NCBI RefSeq assembly: GCF_932526225.1
Contig: NC_064035.1
Coordinates: 64,501-128,500 of the forward strand
Reading direction: 5' to 3'
From: Nematostella vectensis
Taxonomy: Eukaryota; Cnidaria; Anthozoa; Actiniaria; Edwardsiidae
DNA: 64,000 bases
The notes beneath the pieces were generated by a model. That model searched no databases, was not told where the DNA came from, and saw only the letters and a list, made by a program, of their open reading frames with translations. This document shows positions 1-9,998 of this stretch, piece after piece; position 1 is the first letter of the stretch, and each line of letters begins with the position of its first letter. The position numbers and the translations under genes were made by a program.

Positions 1-5
1 GGGGA

Positions 6-49
6 GTGTCATGTTTAAGAGATGTGCAATAGCTCTAGAGCCATGACAC
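6..49. repeat. short inverted repeat near unit start
   Basis: GTGTCATG (6-13) is the reverse complement of CATGACAC (42-49), with a perfect 10-bp palindrome GCTCTAGAGC at 32-41 between them. Class B units change both (CTATAGAGCCCTGACAC), so the structure is not conserved. Confidence 0.6.
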
Positions 50-318
50 AATGAACTTCAGTGAAATTCTAATACTGACTTATGAGCTTTTGGTACATGT
101 GGGAGACTTTTAACAAAACAAAAAAAATGACCACAAACTGTCAATTAACATAGTTTTCAATATAATATTGCATATTATTTAATAAGGTATTGACAGCTTT
201 TAAAAAGTTCAACTGTTTGTTGACACTTAAAAGCCTACAATAATCACTGACTCCAGACATGCGCAGTACTATGTTGCTGCCCCTTTAAAGTAAAATACAG
301 CTTTACTTAGTCAGCGTA

Positions 319-339
319 GACAAAATTGCGGATTTTGTC
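319..339. repeat. 8-bp stem hairpin
   Basis: GACAAAAT (319-326) pairs with ATTTTGTC (332-339) around TGCGG. Units of the other class read GACAATAT on the left, which loses one pair. Possible protein site or just an AT-rich inverted repeat. Confidence 0.55.
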
Positions 340-369
340 AATATTCTAATATGAAGATGTCAATATTCT
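336..369 (+). repeat. 12-bp direct repeat
   Basis: TGTCAATATTCT occurs at 336-347 and again at 358-369, 22 bp apart (two helical turns). It is kept in nearly all units. In unit 22 the second copy reads TGTCAACATTCT and in unit 17 the first is followed by T rather than A. Confidence 0.6.
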
Positions 370-564
370 CCCCCCTTACGTCTTTATTTCTATTTATTTT
401 ATGATTTTCACATGATACCAAAACAGCGTCTTTTTTCTTCGCAAATTTGATGTCATGTACACAATTAAAGAGATGCGCCCGTGCGCATGGCGAGTCCCCA
501 AGGGACCCAAGACGCCCAAATAGACCTCTATTTTTTGTCATCCACAATCTCGGCGAGCTGTGCG

Positions 565-576
565 TGGCGTAACCGT
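565..576 (+). promoter_or_regulatory. A-box-like internal promoter motif
   Basis: TGGCGTAACCGT matches the tRNA A-box consensus TGGCNNARYNGG at all but the last base. I saw no change in it in the units I compared. On its own the match is weak evidence; the downstream B-box and T-run raise it somewhat. Confidence 0.3.
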
Positions 577-779
577 ATTACAGGCCTGGGATCCTGGTTA
601 TTGTCCTCCCCATTAATGCGCGGGTTGGGATAACCTTGCAAGAGTGTTGTACAGCATATTCGCTCGGAAATATCGGTGCTTGGGGCCTTCCGGTTCTTTA
701 CAGCCTTCCGTAAAAGCCTTGTGCTGCCATACCGATTGGGTAATCCGTATGTATGGTTTCCGTTTTGTTCTTCAGACCG

Positions 780-790
780 GGTTCGATCCC
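780..790 (+). promoter_or_regulatory. B-box-like internal promoter motif
   Basis: GGTTCGATCCC fits the B-box consensus GGTTCGANTCC at 10 of 11 positions. The flanking bases CAGACCGGG vary to CAGACTGGG in units 9, 11, 18, 21, 25, 26 and 31 without touching the box. Only unit 12 alters the box itself (GGTTCGATGCC); unit 15 alters the base just after it. Confidence 0.45.
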
Positions 791-803
791 AGGCCAATGG
801 GCG

Positions 804-811
804 TTTTTTTT
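804..811 (+). terminator. T-run, possible Pol III terminator
   Basis: Eight T's lie 13 bases after the B-box-like motif. Length varies between units: 8 in most of 1-22; 9 in 13, 24, 28 and 30; 10 in 18, 21, 23 and 25-27; 11 in 9, 11, 29 and 31. It never drops below eight. Slippage alone could give such variation. Confidence 0.3.
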
Positions 812-1451
812 ATTCGTTTTCTTTCTTTGTGCTTGACCCCCCTAATCCTGATAGGTTTTGCGCAAAAATAATAAAAAAAAGTGAGTTTGAAAAATAAGCT
901 TGCTAGATTTATTGATTATATGTATTCAATTTGTTCATAGGAAGTTAACAAAAAACACAAAGCAAAGAGTTTGATGAAGTAAACAAGTATGTGAAGTTTA
1001 ATGTTCTATTTGAAGGGGTGCATTTTGTACAGGGAAGCATACATAGAATGCTTAACTGGTGGAGAGGGAAGAGGTAAAAGTTTATTGAGCATAATTTCAA
1101 CAATAGCAGGGGGAAGAGAGGGGCACTCTCTTCATACAATATTGCAGTTGTTACCTATTATTAAATAAGTTTGTAACATGTCTTTGTTTATTAAGCAAGG
1201 TCTATTTCTGAGACAAGCAAACTCAAGTAAGAGCTGTTAAAATAACAGGTGAGTGTTAAAAAAACAATTATCTGATTAGAAAACTAATGTAGATTCCTTT
1301 GCTCCAAATAAGAACAAACTTCATTTTGTTTGTTATTTATGAGGAACGAGATGAGCTCTACAAGGCCAAGAAGAAATATGTATTGCTCATCTAAATTATA
1401 CAAGTAAATAATAATATTAAAAAAGAATTACTGTAAGTAATTAGAGTGGTT

Positions 1452-1576
1452 TTCATTAACCCGTGAAACAAAGTGTGATAGTTAAACGGTAATAGTTAGT
1501 AAAACACAAAAAAGAACAATAGAATCAGATCACAACAAAGTGTAGTACGCTAAAGCGTAGTTCACGGGTTAATGAA
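1452..1576. mobile_element. 125-bp MITE with 16-bp terminal inverted repeats (unit 1 copy)
   Basis: Left arm TTCATTAACCCGTGAA (1452-1467) and right arm TTCACGGGTTAATGAA (1561-1576) are perfect inverted repeats. GGTT flanks both ends (1448-1451 and 1577-1580), as a target duplication would. An internal hairpin TACGCT/AGCGTA lies at 1546-1559. No coding capacity. It is present at the same place in units 1-23, 25, 26, 27 and 29 and absent from truncated units 24, 28 and 30. It therefore inserted once, before amplification. Superfamily unassigned. Confidence 0.75.
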
Positions 1577-1757
1577 GGTTTTGACATTTCAACCTTACAT
1601 CCACATGAAAGTAATGCCTAATATCGAGTGCCCTACAGTAAGTGTTTTGCAGTCAAGTTGTTTTCTTTTAGTAGGTACAAAATTATTCTAAATAATAGTA
1701 ATCATAGCTATGGTCACCACTTACACATATAGAACTTGTAATGAAAAGAAAGAAAAA

Positions 1758-1771
1758 ATATATATATATAT
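1758..1771. repeat. AT microsatellite
   Basis: Seven AT steps in unit 1. Length varies among units (shorter in class B), and in units 17, 19 and 20 the end is converted to TGTG or GTG. Useful for telling near-identical units apart. Confidence 0.85.
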
Positions 1772-1906
1772 GCAGTCAAACAACAGAATTGCATGATAAC
1801 CTTGAATATATTGAATAAAGGACTGCAAAAAACATCTTTTGTACTAGTTGCTTGAATTGACCCTTGGCTATTTTTAGCTGAATTCCCCTCCCCCTCTAAA
1901 AAAGAA

Positions 1907-1921
1907 AATAATAATAATAAT
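1907..1921. repeat. AAT microsatellite
   Basis: AAT steps near the unit end. Class A units have four to six pure steps; class B units carry AATAATCATAATAG, an interrupted form. Confidence 0.8.
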
Positions 1922-1997
1922 AGAACAAAACTAAAAAGAAAACAAACACAGCAGAGACCCCCACCAACAATTTTGATTTTTTTTTACTTTCCTTTAA

Positions 1998-2283
1998 AGG
2001 GGGAGTGTCATGTTTAAGAGATGTGCAATAGCTCTAGAGCCATGACACAATGAACTTCAGTGAAATTCTAATACTGACTTATGAGCTTTTGGTACATGTG
2101 GGAGACTTTTAACAAAACAAAAAAAATGACCACAAACTGTCAATTAACATAGTTTTCAATATAATATTGCATATTATTTAATAAGGTATTGACAGCTTTT
2201 AAAAAGTTCAACTGTTTGTTGACACTTAAAAGCCTACAATAATCACTGACTCCAGACATGCGCAGTACTATGTTGCTGCCCCT
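1998..2283. mobile_element. TTAA-bounded MITE-like segment (unit 2 copy)
   Basis: The segment lies between TTAA at 1994-1997 and TTAA at 2284-2287. Its ends are inverted: AGGGGGAG inward on the left and AGGGGCAG read inward from the right. In units 23 and 26 the left end is AGGGGCAG, a perfect 8-bp match (12 bp counting the TTAA). About 286 bp, non-coding. TTAA duplication is the mark of piggyBac, Kolobok and Sola3 transposons. A copy opens every unit, so it predates the array. The short arms make this tentative. Confidence 0.4.
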
Positions 2284-4000
2284 TTAAAGTAAAATACAGC
2301 TTTACTTAGTCAGCGTAGACAAAATTGCGGATTTTGTCAATATTCTAATATGAAGATGTCAATATTCTCCCCCCTTACGTCTTTATTTCTATTTATTTTA
2401 TGCTTTTCACATGATACCAAAACAGCGTCTTTTTTCTTCGCAAATTTGATGTCATGTACACAATTAAAGAGATGCGCCCGTGCGCATGGCGAGTCCCCAA
2501 GGGACCCAAGACGCCCAAATAGACCTCTATTTTTTGTCATCCACAATCTCGGCGAGCTGTGCGTGGCGTAACCGTATTACAGGCCTGGGATCCTGGTTAT
2601 TGTCCTCCCCATTAATGCGCGGGTTGGGATAACCTTGCAAGAGTGTTGTACAGCATATTCGCTCGGAAATATCGGTGCTTGGGGCCTTCCGGTTCTTTAC
2701 AGCCTTCCGTAAAAGCCTTGTGCTGCCATACCGATTGGGTAATCCGTATGTATGGTTTCCGTTTTGTTCTTCAGACCGGGTTCGATCCCAGGCCAATGGG
2801 CGTTTTTTTTATTCGTTTTCTTTCTTTGTGCTTGACCCCCCTAATCCTGATAGGTTTTGCGCAAAAATAATAAAAAAAAGTGAGTTTGCAAAATAAGCTT
2901 GCTAGATTTATTGATTATATGTATTCAATTTGTTCATAGGAAGTTAACAAAAAACACAAAGCAAAGAGTTTGATGAAGTAAACAAGTATGTGAAGTTTAA
3001 TGTTCTATTTGAAGGGGTGCATTTTGTACAGGGAAGCATACATAGAATGCTTAACTGGTGGAGAGGGAAGAGGTAAAAGTTTATTGAGCATAATTTCAAC
3101 AATAGCAGGGGGAAGAGAGGGGCACTCTCTTCATACAATATTGCAGTTGTTACCTATTATTAAATAAGTTTGTAACATGTCTTTGTTTATTAAGCAAGGT
3201 CTATTTCTGAGACAAGCAAACTCAAGTAAGAGCTGTTAAAATAACAGGTGAGTGTTAAAAAAAAACAATTATCTGATTAGAAAACTAATGTAGATTCCTT
3301 TGCTCCAAATAAGAACAAACTTCATTTTGTTTGTTATTTATGAGGAACGAGATGAGCTCTACAAGGCCAAGAAGAAATATGTATTGCTCATCTAAATTAT
3401 ACAAGTAAATAATAATATTAAAAAAGAATTACTGTAAGTAATTAGAGTGGTTTTCATTAACCCGTGAAACAAAGTGTGATAGTTAAACGGTAATAGTTAG
3501 TAAAACACAAAAAAGAACAATAGAATCAGATCACAACAAAGTGTAGTACGCTAAAGCGTAGTTCACGGGTTAATGAAGGTTTTGACATTTCAACCTTACA
3601 TCCACATGAAAGTAATGCCTAATATCGAGTGCCCTACAGTAAGTGTTTTGCAGTCAAGTTGTTTTCTTTTAGTAGGTACAAAATTATTCTAAATAATAGT
3701 AATCATAGCTATGGTCACCACTTACACATATAGAACTTGTAATGAAAAGAAAGAAAAAATATATATATATATGCAGTCAAACAACAGAATTGCATGATAA
3801 CCTTGAATTTATTGAATAAAGGACTGCAAAAAACATCTTTTGTACTAGTTGCTTGAATTGACCCTTGGCTATTTTTAGCTGAATTCCCCTCCCCCTCTAA
3901 AAAAGAAAATAATAATAATAATAGAACAAAACTAAAAAGAAAACAAACACAACAGAGACCTCCACCAACAATTTTGATTTTTTTTTACTTTCCTTTAAAG
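2000..4000 (+). repeat. satellite unit 2
   Basis: Class A throughout. It differs from unit 1 by TATGCTTTTC near 2400, a longer A-run near 3257, and TTGAATTTATTG near 3804 where other units have TATATTG. RNA-like core at 2564-2810. Confidence 0.96.
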
Positions 4001-5999
4001 GGGGAGTGTCATGTTTAAGAGATGTGCAATAGCTCTAGAGCCATGACACAATGAACTTCAGTGAAATTCTAATACTGACTTATGAGCTTTTGGTACATGT
4101 GGGAGACTTTTAACAAAACAAAAAAAATGACCACAAACTGTCAATTAACATAGTTTTCAATATAATATTGCACATTATTTAATAAGGTATTGACAGCTTT
4201 TAAAAAGTTCAACTGTTTGTTGACACTTAAAAGCCTACAATAATCACTGACTCCAGACATGCGCAGTACTATGTTGCTGCCCCTTTAAAGTAAAATACAG
4301 CTTTACTTAGTCAGCGTAGACAATATTGCGGATTTTGTCAATATTCTAATATGAATATGTCAATATTCTCCCCCCTTACGTCTTTATTTCTATTTATTTT
4401 ATGCTTTTCACATGATACCAAAACAGCGTCTTTTTTCTTCGCAAATTTGATGTCATGTACACAATTAAAGAGATGCGCACGTGCGCATGGCGAGTCCCCA
4501 AGGGACCCAAGACGCCCAAATAGACCTCTATTTTTTGTCATCCACAATCTCGGCGAGCTGTGCGTGGCGTAACCGTATTACAGGCCTGGGATCCTGGTTA
4601 TTGTCCTCCCCATTAATGCGCGGGTTGGGATAACCTTGCAAGAGTGTTGTACAGCATATTCGCTCGGAAATATCGGTGCTTGGGGCCTTCCGGTTCTTTA
4701 CAGCCTTCCGTAAAAGCCTTGTGCTGCCATACCGATTGGGTAATCCGTATGTATGGTTTCCGTTTTGTTCTTCAGACCGGGTTCGATCCCAGGCCAATGG
4801 GCGTTTTTTTTATTCGTTTTCTTTCTTTGTGCTTGACCCCCCTAATCCTGATAGGTTTTGCGCAAAAATAATAAAAAAAAGTGAGTTTGCAAAATAAGCT
4901 TGCTGGATTTATTGATTATATGTATTCAATTTGTTCATAGGAAGTTAACAAAAAACACAAAGCAAAGAGTTTGATGAAGTAAACAAGTATGTGAAGTTTA
5001 ATGTTCTATTTGAAGGGGTGCATTTTGTACAGGGAAGCATACATAGAATGCTTAACTGGTGGAGAGGGAAGAGGTAAAAGTTTATTGAGCATAATTTCAA
5101 CAATAGCAGGGGGAAGAGAGGGGCACTCTCTTCATACAATATTGCAGTTGTTACCTATTATTAAATAAGTTTGTAACATGTCTTTGTTTATTAAGCAAGG
5201 TCTATTTCTGAGACAAGCAAACTCAAGTAAGAGCTGTTAAAATAACAGGTGAGTGTTAAAAAAACAATTATCTGATTAGAAAACTAATGTAGATTCCTTT
5301 GCTCCAAATAAGAACAAACTTCATTTTGTTTGTTATTTATGAGGAACGAGATGAGCTCTACAAGGCCAAGAAGAAATATGTATTGCTCATCTAAATTATA
5401 CAAGTAAATAATAATATTAAAAAAGAATTACTGTAAGTAATTAGAGTGGTTTTCATTAACCCGTGAAACAAAGTGTGATAGTTAAACGGTAATAGTTAGT
5501 AAAACACAAAAAAGAACAATAGAATCAGATCACAACAAAGTGTAGCACGCTAAAGCGTAGTTCACGGGTTAATGAAGGTTTTGACATTTCAACCTTACAT
5601 CCACATGAAAGTAATGCCTAATATCGAGTGCCCTACAGTAAGTGTTTTGCAGTCAAGTTGTTTTCTTTTAGTAGGTACAAAATTATTCTAAATAATAGTA
5701 ATCATAGCTATGGTCACCACTTACACATATAGAACTTGTAATGAAAAGAAAGAAAAAATATATATATATATGCAGTCAAACAACAGAATTGCATGATAAC
5801 CTTGAATATATTGAATAAAGGACTGCAAAAAACATCTTTTGTACTAGTTGCTTGAATTGACCCTTGGCTATTTTTAGCTGAATTCCCCTCCCCCTCTAAA
5901 AAAGAAAATAATAATAATAACAGAACAAAACTAAAAAGAAAACAAACACAGCAGAGACCCCCACCAACAATTTTGATTTTTTTTTACTTTCCTTTAAAG
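4001..5999 (+). repeat. satellite unit 3
   Basis: Class A flanks, with a class B patch over 4320-4490 (GACAATATTGCGG, ATGAATATGTC, GCGCACGTGCGC). This makes the palindrome perfect at 4473-4488. Core 4565-4811 is class A again. Private change: GTAGCACGCT inside the MITE near 5544. Confidence 0.96.
4473..4488. promoter_or_regulatory. 16-bp perfect palindrome with E-box core
   Basis: ATGCGCACGTGCGCAT is its own reverse complement and contains CACGTG, the E-box bound by Myc/Max and USF-type bHLH factors. It sits about 90 bp upstream of the core's A-box-like motif. Perfect in units 3, 7, 8, 10, 12, 13, 14, 19, 20 and 22; the other units have CCCGTG. Binding is not shown by sequence alone. Confidence 0.45.
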
Positions 6000-7999
6000 G
6001 GGGAGTGTCATGTTTAAGAGATTTGCAATAGCTCTAGAGCCATGACACAATGAACTTCAGTGAAATTCTAATACTGACTTATGAGCTTTTGGTACATGTG
6101 GGAGACTTTTAACAAAACAAAAAAAATGACCACAAACTGTCAATTAACATAGTTTTCAATATAATATTGCATATTATTTAATAAGGTATTGACAGCTTTT
6201 AAAAAGTTCAACTGTTTGTTGACACTTAAAAGCCTACAATAATCACTGACTCCAGACATGCGCAGTACTATGTTGCTGCCCCTTTAAAGTAAAATACAGC
6301 TTTACTTAGTCAGCGTAGACAAAATTGCGGATTTTGTCAATATTCTAATATGAAGATGTCAATATTCTCCCCCCTTACGTCTTTATTTCTATTTATTTTA
6401 TGATTTTCACATGATACCAAAACAGCGTCTTTTTTCTTCGCAAATTTGATGTCATGTACACAATTAAAGAGATGCGCCCGTGCGCATGGCGAGTCCCCAA
6501 GGGACCCAAGACGCCCAAATAGACCTCTATTTTTTGTCATCCACAATCTCGGCGAGCTGTGCGTGGCGTAACCGTATTACAGGCCTGGGATCCTGGTTAT
6601 TGTCCTCCCCATTAATGCGCGGGTTGGGATAACCTTGCAAGAGTGTTGTACAGCATATTCGCTCGGAAATATCGGTGCTTGGGGCCTTCCGGTTCTTTAC
6701 AGCCTTCCGTAAAAGCCTTGTGCTGCCATACCGATTGGGTAATCCGTATGTATGGTTTCCGTTTTGTTCTTCAGACCGGGTTCGATCCCAGGCCAATGTG
6801 CTTTTTTTTAAATTCGTTTTTTTTCCTTTGTGCTGGACCCCCTTAATCCTGATAGGTTTTGCGCAAAAATAATAAACAAAGTGAGTTTGCAAAATAAGCT
6901 TGCTAGATTTATTGATTATATGTATTCAATTTGTTCCTAGGAAGTTAACAAAAAACACAAAGCAAAGAGTTTGATGAAGTAAACAAGTATGTGAAGTTTA
7001 ATGTTCTATTTGAAGGGGTGCATTTTGTACAGGGAAGCATACATAGAATGCTTAACTGGTGGAGAGGGAAGAGGTAAAAGTTTATTGAGCATAATTTCAA
7101 CAATAGCAGGGGGAAGAGAGGGGCACTCTCTTCATACAATATTGCAGTTGTTACCTATTATTAAATAAGTTTGTAACATGTCTTTGTTTATTAAGCAAGG
7201 TCTATTTCTGAGACAAGCAAACTCAAGTAAGAGCTGTTAAAATAACAGGTGAGTGTTAAAAAAACAATTATCTGATTAGAAAACTAATGTAGATTCCTTT
7301 GCTCCAAATAAGAACAAACTTCATTTTGTTTGTTATTTATGAGGAACGAGATGAGCTCTACAAGGCCAAGAAGAAATATGTATTGCTCATCTAAATTATA
7401 CAAGTAAATAATAATATTAAAAAAGAATTACTGTAAGTAATTAGAGTGGTTTTCATTAACCCGTGAAACAAAGTGTGATAGTTAAACGGTAATAGTTAGT
7501 AAAACACAAAAAAGAACAATAGAATCAGATCACAACAAAGTGTAGTACGCTAAAGCGTAGTTCACGGGTTAATGAAGGTTTTGACATTTCAACCTTACAT
7601 CCACATGAAAGTAATGCCTAATATCGAGTGCCCTACAGTAAGTGTTTTGCAGTCAAGTTGTTTTCTTTTAGTAGGTACAAAATTATTCTAAATAATAGTA
7701 ATCATAGCTATGGTCACCACTTACACATATAGAACTTGTAATGAAAAGAAAGAAAAAATATATATATATATGCAGTCAAACAACAGAATTGCATGATAAC
7801 CTTGAATATATTGAATAAAGGACTGCAAAAAACATCTTTTGTACTAGTTGCTTGAATTGACCCTTGGCTATTTTTAGCTGAATTCCCCTCCCCCTCTAAA
7901 AAAGAAAATAATAATAATAATAGAACAAAACTAAAAAGAAAACAAACACAGCAGAGACCCCCACCAACAATTTTGATTTTTTTTTACTTTCCTTTAAAG
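6000..7999 (+). repeat. satellite unit 4
   Basis: Class A, but the 3' edge of the core differs: the core ends CCAATGTGC before an 8-T run (6802-6809). The following stretch has the GTGCTGGACC and TTCCTAGG variants that are typical of units 9, 11, 18 and 24 onward. This suggests a short conversion tract. Core 6564-6809. Confidence 0.96.
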
Positions 8000-9998
8000 G
8001 GGGAGTGTCATGTTTAAGAGATGTGCAATAGCTCTAGAGCCATGACACAATGAACTTCAGTGAAATTCTAATACTGACTTATGAGCTTTTGGTACATGTG
8101 GGAGACTTTTAACAAAACAAAAAAAATGACCACAAACTGTCAATTAACATAGTTTTCAATATAATATTGCATATTATTTAATAAGGTATTGACAGCTTTT
8201 AAAAAGTTCAACTGTTTGTTGACACTTAAAAGCCTACAATAATCACTGACTCCAGACATGCGCAGTACTATGTTGCTGCCCCTTTAAAGTAAAATACAGC
8301 TTTACTTAGTCAGCGTAGACAAAATTGCGGATTTTGTCAATATTCTAATATGAAGATGTCAATATTCTCCCCCCTTACGTCTTTATTTCTATTTATTTTA
8401 TGATTTTCACATGATACCAAAACAGCGTCTTTTTTCTTCGCAAATTTGATGTCATGTACACAATTAAAGAGATGCGCCCGTGCGCATGGCGAGTCCCCAA
8501 GGGACCCAAGACGCCCAAATAGACCTCTATTTTTTGTCATCCACAATCTCGGCGAGCTGTGCGTGGCGTAACCGTATTACAGGCCTGGGATCCTGGTTAT
8601 TGTCCTCCCCATTAATGCGCGGGTTGGGATAACCTTGCAAGAGTGTTGTACAGCATATTCGCTCGGAAATATCGGTGCTTGGGGCCTTCCGGTTCTTTAC
8701 AGCCTTCCGTAAAAGCCTTGTGCTGCCATACCGATTGGGTAATCCGTATGTATGGTTTCCGTTTTGTTCTTCAGACCGGGTTCGATCCCAGGCCAATGGG
8801 CGTTTTTTTTATTCGTTTTCTTTCTTTGTGCTTGACCCCCCTAATCCTGATAGGTTTTGCGCAAAAATAATAAAAAAAAGTGAGTTTGAAAAATAAGCTT
8901 GCTAGATTTATTGATTATATGTATTCAATTTGTTCATAGGAAGTTAACAAAAAACACAAAGCAAAGAGTTTGATGAAGTAAACAAGTATGTGAAGTTTAA
9001 TGTTCTATTTGAAGGGGTGCATTTTGTACAGGGAAGCATACATAGAATGCTTAACTGGTGGAGAGGGAAGAGGTAAAAGTTTATTGAGCATAATTTCAAC
9101 AATAGCAGGGGGAAGAGAGGGGCACTCTCTTCATACAATATTGCAGTGGTTACCTATTATTAAATAAGTTTGTAACATGTCTTTGTTTATTAAGCAAGGT
9201 CTATTTCTGAGACAAGCAAACTCAAGTAAGAGCTGTTAAAATAACAGGTGAGTGTTAAAAAAACAATTATCTGATTAGAAAACTAATGTAGATTCCTTTG
9301 CTCCAAATAAGAACAAACTTCATTTTGTTTGTTATTTATGAGGAACGAGATGAGCTCTACAAGGCCAAGAAGAAATATGTATTGCTCATCTAAATTATAC
9401 AAGTAAATAATAATATTAAAAAAGAATTACTGTAAGTAATTAGAGTGGTTTTCATTAACCCGTGAAACAAAGTGTGATAGTTAAACGGTAATAGTTAGTA
9501 AAACACAAAAAAGAACAATAGAATCAGATCACAACAAAGTGTAGTACGCTAAAGCGTAGTTCACGGGTTAATGAAGGTTTTGACATTTCAACCTTACATC
9601 CACATGAAAGTAATGCCTAATATCGAGTGCCCTACAGTAAGTGTTTTGCAGTCAAGTTGTTTTCTTTTAGTAGGTACAAAATTATTCTAAATAATAGTAA
9701 TCATAGCTATGGTCACCACTTACACATATAGAACTTGTAATGAAAAGAAAGAAAAAATATATATATATATGCAGTCAAACAACAGAATTGCATGATAACC
9801 TTGAATATATTGAATAAAGGACTGCAAAAAACATCTTTTGTACTAGTTGCTTGAATTGACCCTTGGCTATTTTTAGCTGAATTCCCCTCCCCCTCTAAAA
9901 AAGAAAATAATAATAATAATAGAACAAAACTAAAAAGAAAACAAACACAGCAGAGACCCCCACCAACAATTTTGATTTTTTTTTACTTTCCTTTAAAG
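8000..9998 (+). repeat. satellite unit 5
   Basis: Almost identical to unit 1, including GAGTTTGAAAAATAAG near 8883, so the two look like recent copies of each other. Private change: GCAGTGGTTACC near 9143. Core 8564-8810. Confidence 0.96.

Larger units (their letters stand above)
555..811 (+). ncRNA. candidate Pol III RNA or tRNA-derived SINE core (unit 1 copy)
   Basis: This is the GC-richer, least variable part of every unit. Seen: an A-box-like TGGCGTAACCGT (565-576), a B-box match GGTTCGATCCC (780-790) and a T-run (804-811). A perfect 11-bp inverted repeat, GGCCTGGGATC (583-593) with GATCCCAGGCC (785-795), would close a structure. Inside it are small hairpins: 596-601/630-635, 656-660/669-673, 697-701/710-714 and 727-732/751-756 (with 734-737/742-745 nested). 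The A-to-B spacing of about 215 bp is longer than in tRNAs, and the upstream part does not fold as a tRNA. I recognise no known snRNA, 5S, 7SL, RNase P/MRP or spliced-leader sequence. It could instead be an old SINE trapped in the unit, or the box matches may be chance. Copies in other units are given with those units. Confidence 0.35.
1..1999 (+). repeat. satellite unit 1 (reference unit)
   Basis: This is the unit used for internal coordinates. Order: TTAA-bounded segment to about 288; hairpin and direct repeat 319-369; imperfect palindrome near 473-488; RNA-like core 565-811; AT-rich spacer 812-1447 in which I see no gene; MITE 1452-1576; AT tract 1758-1771; AAT tract 1907-1921. Class A markers are GCTCTAGAGCCATG, AATCACTG, GCGCCCGTGCGC, CTTCCGGTTCTTTAC and AGAGCTGTTAAAATAAC. 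The change GAGTTTGAAAAATAAG near 884 is shared only with unit 5. Confidence 0.96.

Noticed and set aside
338-547. A 69-residue minus-strand frame and an overlapping 73-residue plus-strand frame in each unit.
   Set aside because: They overlap each other and appear or vanish with single-base unit variants. There is no codon-like pattern or family match.
528-797. An 89-residue minus-strand open frame recurring in almost every unit.
   Set aside because: It spans the RNA-like core. Its persistence follows from near-identical DNA. It begins in the reverse complement of the B-box, and the other frame gives PGIEPG, a usual by-product of that motif. No domain is recognisable.
720-803. A tRNA gene ending at the B-box.
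   Set aside because: No acceptor, D or anticodon stems can be drawn upstream of the T-arm-like sequence, and the T stem has a mismatch.
945-1139. A 64-residue leucine-rich minus-strand frame in each unit.
   Set aside because: Low-complexity AT-rich translation that is lost in units 23, 27 and 29. There is no start context or domain.
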